A stretch of 58,427 nucleotides of DNA. Source: Reyranellaceae bacterium (lineage in GTDB: Bacteria; Pseudomonadota; Alphaproteobacteria; Reyranellales; Reyranellaceae). The DNA is taken from positions 1-58,427 of the forward strand of contig JALHMM010000033.1 of the NCBI GenBank assembly GCA_022844045.1, written 5' to 3'. Below are positions 19,269 to 30,000 of this stretch, in pieces. Position 1 is the first letter of the stretch. The number at the start of each line of letters is the position of its first letter. The position numbers and the translations under genes are program-made. The notes beneath the pieces are model-generated. The model had not been told where the DNA came from, made no database searches, and saw only the letters and a list, made by a program, of their open reading frames with translations.

Positions 19269-19631
19269 CTAGTACTCTTCGACAAGCATGATCGTGAGCA
19301 CCCTGATGGTGACCGCGGGGTCTGCTGGATCTTCTGAACCGTGCAGTAGCGATTGATCGTAGTAGTCGATCTTCCAGAAGAATCGCTGGCCGCAGACAGT
19401 GATGCCCGCCATGTCGTGCTCATTCCACGGATCGTTGTCCTCTGAGAAATCCTCGAACGTCCGGATGGCTCGGATCAACGCGCGCTGCACTTCCGTGGGC
19501 AACGCCGCCACGCCGGACGTCATCATTACCCGCCCACCAGTGAAGGTGCGGCGTAGCTGATCGTTCAAGAGGCGAATACGAGCCGCCACGGCGGCTTGAT
19601 CAACGCCAGTGCTGGTGATTGCTTTGGACAT
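19269..19631 (-). CDS. DUF3768 family protein
   Basis: The 120-residue protein matches my memory of DUF3768: a helical N-terminus with LNDQLRRTF, then GGRVMMTSGVAALP, the core EDNDPWNEHDMAG, FFWKIDYYD, GSEDPADPA and the end RVLTIMLVEEY. The ATG at 19631 (MSKAITSTG) has a GGAG-type site upstream. Function is unknown; in my recollection the family is frequent on plasmids and integrative elements of Alphaproteobacteria, which fits this region. Confidence 0.8.
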   Translation of the reverse strand: MSKAITSTGVDQAAVAARIRLLNDQLRRTFTGGRVMMTSGVAALPTEVQRALIRAIRTFEDFSEDNDPWNEHDMAGITVCGQRFFWKIDYYDQSLLHGSEDPADPAVTIRVLTIMLVEEY

Positions 19632-19760
19632 GAGTTCTCCTCCCCGCCGGGTTCGCTGCGGGTGTTGGCACACGGTGTTGAGTCACAAGGGGGCGTCCCG
19701 GGCTGGGGCATCCTAATCGTGTCCGGCTCGCGCTTGATGGCGGCGGTGCGGCCGTCCGGC

Positions 19761-20753
19761 CTATCGAGGCTTGCGGGGACGGTTTCCAATGAACAGGCGC
19801 AGAACGGCTACCGGGTGGCCTGCCATAGCCACCTCACGAACGGATCTCGGTCGTAGATGATGTGCCCGGCGGTGAAGACCGGCGGTCAGTTCACCTGCTG
19901 GTACACCCCGCGCGGCCAAGGGGGCGTTGAAGGAAGGCAAGCCCTGAGCGAAGTGGGTGGCGCCGACCACCAAGCCGCCACCGAGAAAGGCCGACGCCGC
20001 GGCGATGCCGTGGCGCTGCCAGTAGCCTTCCCGCCCGGGCATCGCGAAGGCATGGATGACGGCGATCGCCACGTCCGGGGACGCCCGGGCGCGCGTCTCC
20101 CACCACTCCTTAGCGATCCGCGCCCGAAGCGCGCTGAACCCCAGCTCGCGCTCGTCGACGATGCGACCGCGATCCTGGATGCGCCGGATGGCGCGCATGC
20201 GGATACCCGGCTGGTCAGGGCCCTCGCGCAGCCCGAACAGATCGTAGCAATCGCTAAGGCTGGCCACGCTGCCATTCGCCAACCGCACGAATCGAGACAT
20301 TGAGCGGAAGTCGAGGGACTCGGTGACGGGATAGCGCAGCCAGTCGCGATCACTGCCGAGGAAGAAGTGCTTCACCGCGATGCCCTCGATGCCGGCCTTG
20401 GAGACGGCGAGGCAGGCCTGATGGGCCGGCAGTCTGGCGTTGATGCCGAAGACCACCAGAGGGGTGCGACGGCCGTAGCTCCGCAGCTTCGCCACCAGGC
20501 CGGCGACGAAGGCCTGCGCGCCCAATAGCTCCAGGCGGCGGGCTTCGGAGAGGTGGGCGAAGGGCGCACTTAACCGGAACATCCCGCCAGGGAAGACGAG
20601 GGCATCCGGAGCATCCGCCCCGTACTCGGCCATGAGATCATCGATGACGTGGCAAGCCAGCGCCAGCCGGCGCCGGTTCTGGGCCATGGATGGGCAAACC
20701 TCGCCGGCCACGCAGCACGTGACCACGCGAGGCGCCCGTTGAGGGCGTCGCAT
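19761..20753 (-). CDS. Hypothetical protein, 330 residues
   Basis: This is a soluble protein with no signal peptide. Segments such as DALVFPGGMFRL, TPLVVFGINARLP and AVIHAFAMPGREGYWQRHG alternate predicted strands and helices and are vaguely reminiscent of the nitrilase (carbon-nitrogen hydrolase) fold, but I cannot place the Glu-Lys-Cys triad, so no function is assigned. The start has AGGA seven bases upstream. It lies between the DUF3768 gene and the second recombinase, both on the same strand. Confidence 0.55.
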   Translation of the reverse strand: MRRPQRAPRVVTCCVAGEVCPSMAQNRRRLALACHVIDDLMAEYGADAPDALVFPGGMFRLSAPFAHLSEARRLELLGAQAFVAGLVAKLRSYGRRTPLVVFGINARLPAHQACLAVSKAGIEGIAVKHFFLGSDRDWLRYPVTESLDFRSMSRFVRLANGSVASLSDCYDLFGLREGPDQPGIRMRAIRRIQDRGRIVDERELGFSALRARIAKEWWETRARASPDVAIAVIHAFAMPGREGYWQRHGIAAASAFLGGGLVVGATHFAQGLPSFNAPLAARGVPAGELTAGLHRRAHHLRPRSVREVAMAGHPVAVLRLFIGNRPRKPR

Positions 20754-20855
20754 GATGGGTCCTGTAGTCGCTTGGATGGCCGTCAGTGGATCTGTAAACT
20801 GCCCGGACGGCTGGCGGGCACGCAGACGGCGGTGATCGCCGCCTCGAATGTCAGT

Positions 20856-21428
20856 TCAGAGCAGCGCCACGAGGCGGCGTTTGGCGGAAGTCGAGCCCTC
20901 GATGTAGCGCTGGGTGTGGGTCAGCGAGGAATGCCCTGCCAGCTCCTGGACGTCCCGGATGCTGCCGCCGACCCTGTGAACCAGGCGAGCTGCCCGGGTG
21001 ATGAAGGTCCGCCGGCCGGAATGGGAGGAACACCCGCTCAAGCCGATATCGGCATAGAGCGCTCGGAACCAGTTCACGACGCTCGATGAACGCAAGCCAT
21101 CGCCACGCTCCGAAACGATGACGAAGGAGCCCTGTGCCCGGCGCCTCAAGCGACCCAGCACTCGAACGAGATCAGGGCTGAGCGGGATGGCCCGCCCGGA
21201 GCGCTTCTTCGCCGCCTGATCCTCCAGCTGGATGTGGTCCGAAAGCCCCCCGGTCGCGTCCAGGACCATCGGCCAGGTCAGCCGGGCGATCTCACAGGCG
21301 CGAAGCCCGGCCTTCACCGAGAGCAGCACCATCGCCCGGTTCCGAACGGCGTGGCGGCCTTGGGTAGCCCGTTGCAACGCCTGCCGAATGTGCCGATTCA
21401 GGAGAATTCTCGCTTGTTTGCCCGCCAT
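20856..21428 (-). CDS. Tyrosine recombinase, short (XerD-like catalytic domain)
   Basis: The 190-residue protein consists almost only of the catalytic domain. Visible residues are the first Arg in AGLRACEIARL, the pair in HSGRRTFITRAAR, LAGHSSLTHTQRYIEG with His and the nucleophilic Tyr. The core-binding domain is missing, so it resembles the small site-specific resolvase/integron-type proteins on plasmids and islands. The ATG at 21428 has AAAGGA upstream and a good sigma-70 promoter at 21463-21490. It may have a role in element dimer resolution or gene mobility. Confidence 0.85.
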   Translation of the reverse strand: MAGKQARILLNRHIRQALQRATQGRHAVRNRAMVLLSVKAGLRACEIARLTWPMVLDATGGLSDHIQLEDQAAKKRSGRAIPLSPDLVRVLGRLRRRAQGSFVIVSERGDGLRSSSVVNWFRALYADIGLSGCSSHSGRRTFITRAARLVHRVGGSIRDVQELAGHSSLTHTQRYIEGSTSAKRRLVALL

Positions 21429-21462
21429 TCCAGTCCTTTCCGGGCATAAATCACCCAGATTA

Positions 21463-21490
21463 ATCATAACCGATAATAGTATATAGTCAA
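21463..21490 (-). promoter_or_regulatory. Sigma-70-type promoter of the short recombinase
   Basis: On the minus strand, TTGACT (21490-21485), a 16 bp spacer and TATGAT (21468-21463) lie about 35 bp upstream of the start codon at 21428. The surrounding 80 bp are markedly AT-rich compared with the window. Confidence 0.6.
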
Positions 21491-21838
21491 CAATAAAATG
21501 CACATAAAGGATATTTCTGCCGGCCTCCCCGTTGCTGATCGAGTGGATGTCGTGCTTCAGCAGGGCTCGTGAGCGGATGAAGTGGGAGGGTTTCTGGGCA
21601 GTGGGGCAGGCGCTGAAGTGAGCCAAACAAAATCCTACTGGGCTGAATCCGGCGCGGATCTCCTCAGCTGCCAGCTCCGCGTTCTAGTCGGTGAGCTTTC
21701 GCGATAGGTGGACCTGAGCTTTGTCGGCAATGAAGTGCAGCAAACCAAGCGTGGGAACAGCAGGTGGAGATCCTGCGAGCGACGATTAGCGACCCATACC
21801 AATGATTCTCCCGATCCCAGCCTTGATGGGAGAGCTTG

Positions 21839-22057
21839 ATGAGGAGCAGAGCAACAATCCTCGCCGTCATCGCCACCAGCGTGGCTACGGGAGGTGCCTC
21901 CTTACCCACTCCTATCGTCGAGAAAGAGAGAGTGACGGTATCGCAAATGAACCGCGACCTCGCAGACTGTCGGAACAAGACACCCGCATTCGCTTTCGGC
22001 CATCCGATTGCGCCATACATGAGGGCAAAGGGCCACACGACCCTAAACCCAATGTAG
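21839..22057 (+). CDS. Small secreted protein, 72 residues
   Basis: A hydrophobic signal-like N-terminus (ATILAVIATSVATGGAS) precedes a short mature part with DLADCRN and YMRAKGH, a pattern I associate with small secreted or lipoprotein-type hypotheticals. The ATG at 21839 has GGGAGAG five bases upstream. It stands alone between the recombinase and the defence operon. Function unknown. Confidence 0.5.
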   Translation: MRSRATILAVIATSVATGGASLPTPIVEKERVTVSQMNRDLADCRNKTPAFAFGHPIAPYMRAKGHTTLNPM

Positions 22058-22242
22058 CGCCCAACCTATACCAATGGTTTCCTCGACCGTTTAGTCGCGA
22101 ACGTGCAAGGAAAACTACCTAATACTAATGATCTCCCCGACGGAATGGACTCGTTGCGGCACGTGCTGAGTTTGAAACCGTTCTCAACACTGCCACCAAT
22201 CGGGGGCCGCGCGCTCTCGGCGTCCGTTGTTGACCTGGTCAA

Positions 22243-24390
22243 ATGCGTCTGATCGTGTTACGAGAAGTCGCTCCTTCTCCTTCTCAGTCGCTTATCGTGC
22301 CAAGTTTGCGCCCATACAGGGTCCGCTCCGTTCGATGGCGGGAACATCAGAAGATTCTTGATCTCGGATCGAAATCTTTGGCCGTGCCACGCTCGGCTTG
22401 CGTCACAGCGGGAGACAGAGTCCTCGTAAATGGCGCAGAAGCTTACGTGAAATGCGTCGACGGGCGCGCGCAGCTGCTTCCTTCGTATCTCGCGTTCGAG
22501 GAGGTTGACCTCGGGGGTCTGAAGCTCGAATTGATCATCAAGGAGATCACGGAAACCGAGGAGCTAGCTGCGTGCCAATCGCTAGTGCGCTTTCACTACC
22601 GCGATCAACCGCTCTTTGGCCGAACTTCGAAGCTTGTCGTCCAGTGCTTTCATCCGAACTACCCGCGAACGATCGGGTACATCGAGCTGGCGACACCATT
22701 CTATATGAACAAATCTCGCACGGACATTCTCGATCGTCCGTTTCGCTCCGGCTCGATTAGTTGGGAGAGCTGGTCAAAGGAAACGGCGAGCCGTTCGATC
22801 AACCTCGTCGCGCGCATCGCGCGCTGCGTCGTCTACCCAGAATTTCGTGGGCTCGGGCTAGGCCAGAAGTTACTCAGACACGCGTGCGCGTTCGCGCGGA
22901 CGCGTTGGCAGGTTGGAGGTTTGAAGCCGCAGTTCATCGAAATATCGGCCGACATGCTCAAGTACGTCCCGTTTGTCGAGCGTGCTGGCCTTCATTTCAT
23001 CGGAGAAACTGAGGGCAATCTCGGGCGCGTCGCAAAGGATTTGCGCTATCTACTCCAGAATAGGGCACGTGTACGCGCTGGTCAGATCGTGAAGGAGGAG
23101 GCCTTCGGCATTGTCGATCAGCAGGTCTCGCGACTTGACCGTGCGGTGACGATCATGAGGCGCAATCGCTGGAGCACGAAGCAGCTTCTAGCGAAGTTGG
23201 AGCGCATGAAAGAGTCGCCATCGTTGAAAGACCTGAGTCTCTTGCAGCATGTTCTGAGCCTGCCGAAGCCAACGTATTTGGGGGGTCTGACGCCTCAGTC
23301 CGACGAGTTTGTCCGCAAAGCGCTAGGCTCGACCGTGAGAACCAGTGAACCCGATAAACGGATCATCTCGATCGATCCTCTACTCAAGCCAATACGGATC
23401 AGCCGTCTATCAGTATCGCACAAGTCGAAAGTGAACCGCAGCAATGGAACGGCGGCGATTCAACGCGCGTTCGGAATCTCGCCTGACGACATCCAGCACG
23501 ATGTTGTTGATCGGCTGTCGCTGACAATCGCGCCAGGACAGGTTGTGATGTTAACGGGGCCGTCGGGCTCGGGAAAAACATCGGTTCTGAAAGTGCTCAA
23601 GAATGCCAAGTCAGGGGGGCAATCGAGGCGTACGACGATCCGCGTCCCCCGAAACTTCAAGGTCGGTGATTTTGCGCCAATCGTGTCGCGCAAGCCCCTT
23701 ATCGAAGCCATCGGCGCCAACGATGTTTCGGCAACACTGCAGCTGATGGGGGTGGTCAGCCTTTCGGATGCCTTTGTCTATTTGAAGCGCTTCGATCAGC
23801 TGAGCGCCGGTCAACAGTACCGCGCATTGCTCGCGAAATTGATCTCTGGCGGGGCGAATGTCTGGTTGGCCGATGAATTCTGCGTCAATCTCGATGCGGT
23901 CGCCGCGAACTCTGTTGCACTGCGCCTTGGCAAGCTTGCGCGTTCTCAAAAGGCGGTCCTCATCGTAGCAACGCCCCAGCCGGAACTTATTGCGCGGTCC
24001 TTGAAGCCCGACTTCGTGGTTCGGCTAACCACGGCATGGGAGCATGAAGTCCTGTCCGGCTCATACTATCTGCGTCATCTCGCGCCGCGAGCGTCGTTCT
24101 TCAAGGCGCCAACAATCAACGTCACGCCGGCGATGCTCAAGCATGCGCTAAAGCCGGGTTCCGGACGGGCCATAGTGGTTGCAGGGAATGTGGCGGCACG
24201 GTTGGGCGTTTCATGGTTGGTCGCGGGGAAGCGGTCGGCCCTCGTCAGCGTGCTGAGTGTTCGCGGGACCTCGACGGACGCACTCAGTGCCGCGGACGCC
24301 AGGAGAGTAGGGTTTCGAACCCAGCGTTCCATGCGCAAGCGCTTCGGGACGCATGCGCGTGTAGCTATTGTGGAAGTCGGCCACCTTTAG
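22243..24390 (+). CDS. GNAT acetyltransferase fused to ABC-type ATPase
   Basis: This 715-residue protein combines two domains. Residues about 90-260 look like a GNAT fold: VVYPEFRGLGLGQKLLRHA near residue 200 is the acetyl-CoA pyrophosphate loop (RGLGLG). Residues about 400-600 are one ABC ATPase: Walker A GPSGSGKT (near 438), signature LSAGQQ (near 519), Walker B VWLADEF (near 539). No membrane segments are seen, so it is not a transporter. The layout matches, as I recall, the COG2401 class (ABC ATPase with acetyltransferase domain), whose function is unclear. It precedes the DrmE-like gene by 101 bp on the same strand and stands where a DISARM system would have a methyltransferase. Confidence 0.85.
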   Translation: MRLIVLREVAPSPSQSLIVPSLRPYRVRSVRWREHQKILDLGSKSLAVPRSACVTAGDRVLVNGAEAYVKCVDGRAQLLPSYLAFEEVDLGGLKLELIIKEITETEELAACQSLVRFHYRDQPLFGRTSKLVVQCFHPNYPRTIGYIELATPFYMNKSRTDILDRPFRSGSISWESWSKETASRSINLVARIARCVVYPEFRGLGLGQKLLRHACAFARTRWQVGGLKPQFIEISADMLKYVPFVERAGLHFIGETEGNLGRVAKDLRYLLQNRARVRAGQIVKEEAFGIVDQQVSRLDRAVTIMRRNRWSTKQLLAKLERMKESPSLKDLSLLQHVLSLPKPTYLGGLTPQSDEFVRKALGSTVRTSEPDKRIISIDPLLKPIRISRLSVSHKSKVNRSNGTAAIQRAFGISPDDIQHDVVDRLSLTIAPGQVVMLTGPSGSGKTSVLKVLKNAKSGGQSRRTTIRVPRNFKVGDFAPIVSRKPLIEAIGANDVSATLQLMGVVSLSDAFVYLKRFDQLSAGQQYRALLAKLISGGANVWLADEFCVNLDAVAANSVALRLGKLARSQKAVLIVATPQPELIARSLKPDFVVRLTTAWEHEVLSGSYYLRHLAPRASFFKAPTINVTPAMLKHALKPGSGRAIVVAGNVAARLGVSWLVAGKRSALVSVLSVRGTSTDALSAADARRVGFRTQRSMRKRFGTHARVAIVEVGHL

Positions 24391-24491
24391 GGGCCCCCGC
24401 GCCAAAGCGTCAAATAGTTGTACTCGGATAGCGCTCGCACTTGGGGCGTGTGGTCGCTATGTTTGGAGGTTCATGGCCTATCGAGGGCTAG

Positions 24492-27020
24492 GTGAGCTGG
24501 GGCTGGATCGAGAAAAGCTTCGAGCGCGTCGCGCAGCAATACAACCCGCTACTGACGCAGCTCATTGTGAACGAGAAGCTAAAAGTTAGGCTTCGCGACG
24601 GTGCTCCAGATTCAATTGATATTCGATCGGCCGAACTGATCGCAGCATCCCTGACACGACGCCGGTCTTTGTGCGTCGTTTTTCCCGACGTGAGAGAACG
24701 CCGGTCAGCCTTCGTTTTCGCCTACGCTCTACTGAGCCAGTGGGATAAGGCCCGAGCGCTCAAAGCATCGCAGCAAGCTCCCGTCTTGTACTGCGGCGTG
24801 CGGCCAGGAATCCGCGAGCAGCTATCGAATGTGTCAGTGACTGGACTCAGTGGGTCTCTAAGCGGCATCTTTGATCAGATTCATCTCGCGCGGGGAGCAC
24901 AAGCGGCGGCAAGTACGAGCTCTGCTTCGTCGAGCGTTGGGAGTCTACCAAGAGTCGTCACCGCCTACGGTCCAGGAGACCCAGTCTCTCTTATCTCGAA
25001 CGTCAAGCCGTCCTGGATTGCGATCGATCTTGGCGATGCACCAAGCGCACCTTGGATCGAGGATCTACTCAAAGAGGCAAAGCAACGAAATGTTCCGGTC
25101 ATCGGCTGGAGCACGAATCCGCTCTCTGATGCGCTGCAGACGTTTAGACGTTACGCGCAAGTCATCTCCTGGCCGATGTCCCGCGCGTTTGAAGGAGTGT
25201 CATCGTTCGGAAAGAGTGAGACGGCCGAAATGATGTTCCAGCCGTTCATGACTACAAGTGTTAGCCCGATTGTTCTAAGCGGTTCGCATCTGAACGACTA
25301 CAACACAGCATTATTGTCTGCCGTAGACAGCCTGAGAAGGATACCGAGCACCAGCGGCCTGTTGGCGCAGAACGCGATCCGACTGCATTGGCGTCTACTG
25401 AGAACGATCGAAGGCCTCTCAGTCCCCCTCGATTTTTACAATGCCGAAGCTCCAACCTTTTGGGGAACACCAGCAACGCCGAAGCTTGTTGATACCTGCC
25501 GGCACTTTCAGGCGAGCCTCTCCGGGTCTGATCGCGCCCTAGCGCAGAATCTCGACGCGGTGCTTTCATATCTTGATGATGCCCTTACCTGGCTTTCCAA
25601 CAATGAAACGCCTCTGTGGTCAGGGCTCTGCCAGATCATCCATCAAGAAGCTAACCAAGGCTTGAGACGCGCGCTCACTTTCTCTAGCCGTTCACGCAAG
25701 GAGCTGTTTCTGTTGGCGCTCTTGGCGCGATTGAATGTTACGTCGTCTGAGCTTGACGACGTGAACGCATATGCAACAAGTGTGACCGAGCTGGCGGGTT
25801 TGAGCGCGCGTGGTTCCCACGAAGCGGGCGCCGAAGGTGATGGCGCCGTGAGACTTGTTTTGGCCGGCTTACCAACGCTCTCGCAAATGCCGCGGTTGCT
25901 GCCGGTCTTCTTCGCCGAAGACATGGATGTGTTGATCCATCGGTACCAGGGGTCGCTGTTGGCGTACTCAGTGAGAGAGTGGGACAGAGGGATTACCCCG
26001 AACTTAGACAGCGTTGTCACGACTCTTTGCGATGTCATGCAGCTTCCCCGCCTTGATATTTCACTTCCCCTTCCGAAGCGAGTGAAACTTGCTCCATCAT
26101 CCGACCTGGACATCAAAAGCGGTCAGAAGCGCGCATCAAGTGACACGCCCCATGGGCAGCTGTGGGAGGCGAACGATCTGCTCAAGGAGATCGGGTATCT
26201 GCTCGAGACGGACGAAGACACTGTCCTTAGTCAAGACGTCACTGAGGAAGCCGGTGTGTCGAACGCCGATGGCTCGCTGTCGATAGCGCGAGCGATCGAG
26301 CTGACATTCGACCAAGGTTGGTGTGGCTTGTTCGATCCCGCGCAGCTGTTCAACTTTATCGCACCGGACTCGCACAGCATCCAAGAACGCTATGTGCGCG
26401 CGTTGCGAGTCAATGACAACGTCCTGGTCATTCCGCATCAGAGGCGCCAAAGCCTATACAGCCTGATTATGTCGCGGGTTCATCAGCACGCGAGTATCGA
26501 GGTGCATCTTGCCTTGCTCAAGCGGTGGCATGAGGACTTCCGCTCAGGGTATCAGCGGTGGTCGTCATCGCCGTCTCGTCGCCAGCGCTACACACCCATC
26601 CTCGATCAGTTCCTGGAGGAAATGCGAAAGGAAGGAAGCGTGCTAACATCGGCGCTGGCCATACGCTTCTGGCTGGAAGGCACGACTTTGTCGCCCATCG
26701 ATCCAAACGATCTAATGCGGGTCGCCAACATTCTCGACTTGCGCTTTGTGCGTGAACAACACCGAAAGATCGACGCTGCGGCGAAGCGTATCCGCGGCCT
26801 ACACCGCGGCCTCGCCAACAAACTCAATCGCTGGCTTGAAGATCGGGCACGTGGATTGGCCGAAACGCACGACAATGAGGTCATTGACTCATCGCTCGGC
26901 CTGACATTTGGCGAGATTCGCGAGTCGTTTGTCATATTGAAGGTTGAAGCGACAAGAGAGATTGAAGGGCCATTTCTCAGCGACGCGTTGGGTATGGTCC
27001 AGAGGAGGACCTCCACATGA
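24492..27020 (+). CDS. drmE: DISARM DrmE-like protein
   Basis: An 842-residue soluble protein with no classic enzyme motif. N-terminal segments (LCVVFPDVRERRSAFVFAYALL, here VVFPDVRERRSAFVF; VLYCGVRPGIREQL; PSWIAIDLGDAP; VPVIGWSTN) have the strand-helix rhythm of a RecA-like fold without its Walker A. The helical C-terminal half ends in SLGLTFGEIRESF. Size, place directly before the helicase, and a four-base ATGA overlap with it fit DrmE of class 2 DISARM; the assignment rests mainly on context. It begins with GTG, preceded by GAGGG. Role in DISARM is not known to me beyond being a class-defining subunit. Confidence 0.6.
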   Translation: MSWGWIEKSFERVAQQYNPLLTQLIVNEKLKVRLRDGAPDSIDIRSAELIAASLTRRRSLCVVFPDVRERRSAFVFAYALLSQWDKARALKASQQAPVLYCGVRPGIREQLSNVSVTGLSGSLSGIFDQIHLARGAQAAASTSSASSSVGSLPRVVTAYGPGDPVSLISNVKPSWIAIDLGDAPSAPWIEDLLKEAKQRNVPVIGWSTNPLSDALQTFRRYAQVISWPMSRAFEGVSSFGKSETAEMMFQPFMTTSVSPIVLSGSHLNDYNTALLSAVDSLRRIPSTSGLLAQNAIRLHWRLLRTIEGLSVPLDFYNAEAPTFWGTPATPKLVDTCRHFQASLSGSDRALAQNLDAVLSYLDDALTWLSNNETPLWSGLCQIIHQEANQGLRRALTFSSRSRKELFLLALLARLNVTSSELDDVNAYATSVTELAGLSARGSHEAGAEGDGAVRLVLAGLPTLSQMPRLLPVFFAEDMDVLIHRYQGSLLAYSVREWDRGITPNLDSVVTTLCDVMQLPRLDISLPLPKRVKLAPSSDLDIKSGQKRASSDTPHGQLWEANDLLKEIGYLLETDEDTVLSQDVTEEAGVSNADGSLSIARAIELTFDQGWCGLFDPAQLFNFIAPDSHSIQERYVRALRVNDNVLVIPHQRRQSLYSLIMSRVHQHASIEVHLALLKRWHEDFRSGYQRWSSSPSRRQRYTPILDQFLEEMRKEGSVLTSALAIRFWLEGTTLSPIDPNDLMRVANILDLRFVREQHRKIDAAAKRIRGLHRGLANKLNRWLEDRARGLAETHDNEVIDSSLGLTFGEIRESFVILKVEATREIEGPFLSDALGMVQRRTST

Positions 27021-30000
27021 CGCCGGAAGAGCTTTCGCGTGAGCAGCTTGGGCTCACCAGCTACATTATCGACCAGGTTTGCGGGCGTGCTTTAGGTCGG
27101 GTCGACTCCGAGTGCCTCTTCAACCACCCACATGATGTGTATTTTCTTGGGAACCTCCGATCGCAGGACGTAGCAAACGCCAATGTGGGTGCTGGTCCTG
27201 CGCACCTGCCCGAACTCATAAGTAAGCTGGCACCTGTGGCCTTCGGCGGCGAATTCAAGCTCGTACCCTCTGATAGCGCGGCAATCGAGGTTGAACTTTC
27301 GTGGTCATGCTACTACCGCCTCTTTCCGACCTACGACCAGCAAGTTGCGCACCAACAAGGACTGCAACTACGTCGAGCCACTGATGGGCGGAACCGACCG
27401 GAGCTTGCGAGACCGATTGTCAACCAGGATGATGATGACGACGACGACGCTGAGGACAAGGATGATGCCGATAACGATTCCGAGACGCCGGAGGGGCCTA
27501 ACGACCGTGAGCTAGTCCGATCGGATACACCAGCGCTGGATCAGGCCGCGGCTAGCGGAGCGGGTGGGCGTCGCGACACGCTCATGATCCGCTTTCGAAA
27601 GATTGAATGCTGTGCGCGAGGCAGGATAACGCTCAGCCGAACTAAGGATGGTTGGCAGGCCAATACAGCGTCTCTCGAACAGTCAATCCGAAATGAAGTC
27701 GAGCGAGCGCGTACACTAAGTTCCGACGACCCGAATGCAGTGAAGTATTCAGGCGACCCGCACGATCCTATCAGAGTGCCTGACGCGGCGCTGGCGTCCG
27801 CGCAAGCTTATGATCAGTTTCTGGCGTCCCTCACTAGCGCGGTCAACAATGACTGGAGTTGGCACATACGTGTTGACGCCAAACCTGATGTGAACGACCG
27901 GCAGTGCATTGACCTGAATGTGATCTGCGCGAACGCAACTCCTCGTCAGCTCTCGTCTCGCGGCAAGGAGAATCCGCTTATAGAGACGTTCCTTTTCGAC
28001 ACCCGCGCACGGTATGTGTTCGAGAACTGCGATGTGCGGCCGTTCGACGTGAACCTAGCTCCGGAAGGATTTCGATACGATCGCCACATTGACGCGCATG
28101 GATTCAATTGTGCAATACGCCGGGAGGGACCGGCATTTGTTACTTCGCACGTGCCAGGCTTTGATCAGCAACGGTATCAAACCCGTACAAAGCCAACCGC
28201 TGAGTTCGAAGCCTTGGCGCTCGATCCACTGCCGGTTCTCGATGCCATTCTGAAGGCGATGGAAGACTACCGCACTGAATGGGAAACAGCCCGCGTGGGG
28301 TTTCGTGCAACTGTCCCTGATTGGCAAGGAAAGCGTGCGGCGGAATTTGATCTGGATGAGCAAGCCTACAACAAGGAGATCGCGGCCTTCGAAAGGGGCC
28401 GTGATCTTATCCGTGACAACGAGGACGTGAAGCTAGCCTTCAAGCTTACGAACGAAGCCTTTCGCCGTGGTCCAAAGAAGACGGGCTGGCGCCTCTTTCA
28501 GATTGTCTTTCTGGTTTCTCAGATTCCTGGACTCTGCGCGTTGGCCGGTATTCCGGGCAGTAGCCAGAGCGACCTGGAAACTGTGGACATCGTGTACTTC
28601 CCAACGGGTGGCGGTAAGACCGAGGCGTACTTGGGTGTCCTCGTGTTTCACTGCTTCTTCGATCGCTTGAGAGGAAAGACCGCCGGAGTCACCTCGTGGA
28701 TACGCTTTCCACTGCGCCTCCTCACATTGCAACAGACCCAGCGCGTTGCCGACACGATTTGCGTCGCGGACATCGTCCGCCGTGAACATTCGGATTCCCG
28801 CCTCAGCTCGGCGAGCGTCGCGGGGTTTGGTGTCGGCTACTTCGTCGGTAAGACGTCGACTCCGAACGAGCTAGTCAACGTCGCGCACTTCCAATATGCA
28901 AAGGCTGAGGATAGGGCGCTTTGGGACAAAGCGAGGGACCCGCGGGCGCGGCAAGATTGGCGACGGTTGATGCATTGCCCCTCGTGTCGAACGAAGTCCG
29001 TACGGGTCGATTTGGACGAGGCGCACACGCGGATCAATCACATCTGCAGCAATAGCGGCTGCAAGTTTCCTAATGGAAGGATACCTATCTACGTCGTCGA
29101 CAATGAGATCTACAGGTACCTACCGTCCGTTCTTGTTGGAACGATCGATAAGCTTGCTAGTGTTGGCAATCAGCGCAAGATGGCGCAGATCTTCGGCAAC
29201 GTTGATGGGTTCTGTAGGACGCACGGCTTCTTTAAGGGCCGTGGTTGCTGCCAAAAGGAATGCAACAACAAGGAACTTAAACGTACGCCGCCAAGCGGTC
29301 TGACTGGACCCACGCTATTCATTCAGGACGAGCTTCATTTGCTCAAAGAGGGTCTGGGAACCTTCGATGGACATTATGAAACCTTTGTACGCGAGGTCAT
29401 GTCCGAGATTCGCGCAGGAGCGCAGAGCAAGATTATCGCTTCGTCGGCGACGATTGAGAAGTTCGAGCGGCAGGTTGAGCATCTGTATGCGGTCAGTCCT
29501 TCGCGGGCAAGACGCTTCCCTGGGCAGGGGCCTACACTTGGCCAGTCGTTTTATGCAGAGACGCTGGACTATCCGCAGCGCCGCTATGTTGGCCTCATTC
29601 CCCACAATAAGACGATCTTCAACAGCGTCCTCGAACTTCTTGAATACTATCATCGGGTGATCCAAGAGCTGCTGGACCTGCCTGCCGGTTCACCAAATCC
29701 CTATGGTGGAGAAGTCCAGCCACAGACGTCAGAGTGGGTCCAAATGCTCGATCTGTTTGTCACATCGACCTCTTATTTTCTGTCGGGCCGCGACATGAAC
29801 TCTGTGCGTACCGACCTCGACAGCCATGTTAGCGCACTGTTGCAGGGCGCCGGTCTAGCACCACTTAAACTCATCGAACTTACGGGTAGCACGAGCACCG
29901 ACGAGGTCGCCCAGACACTTGAGTACCTTGAAGAACCGAAGGCTGGACGAGAGCGCTCCACAGCAGTGCTCGCAACTCAGATGATAAGCCACGGTGTAGA

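Noticed and set aside
22243..24390. ABC domain considered as a transporter subunit
   Set aside because: No membrane segments are present in the protein and no permease gene lies nearby; the fused domain is GNAT-like.
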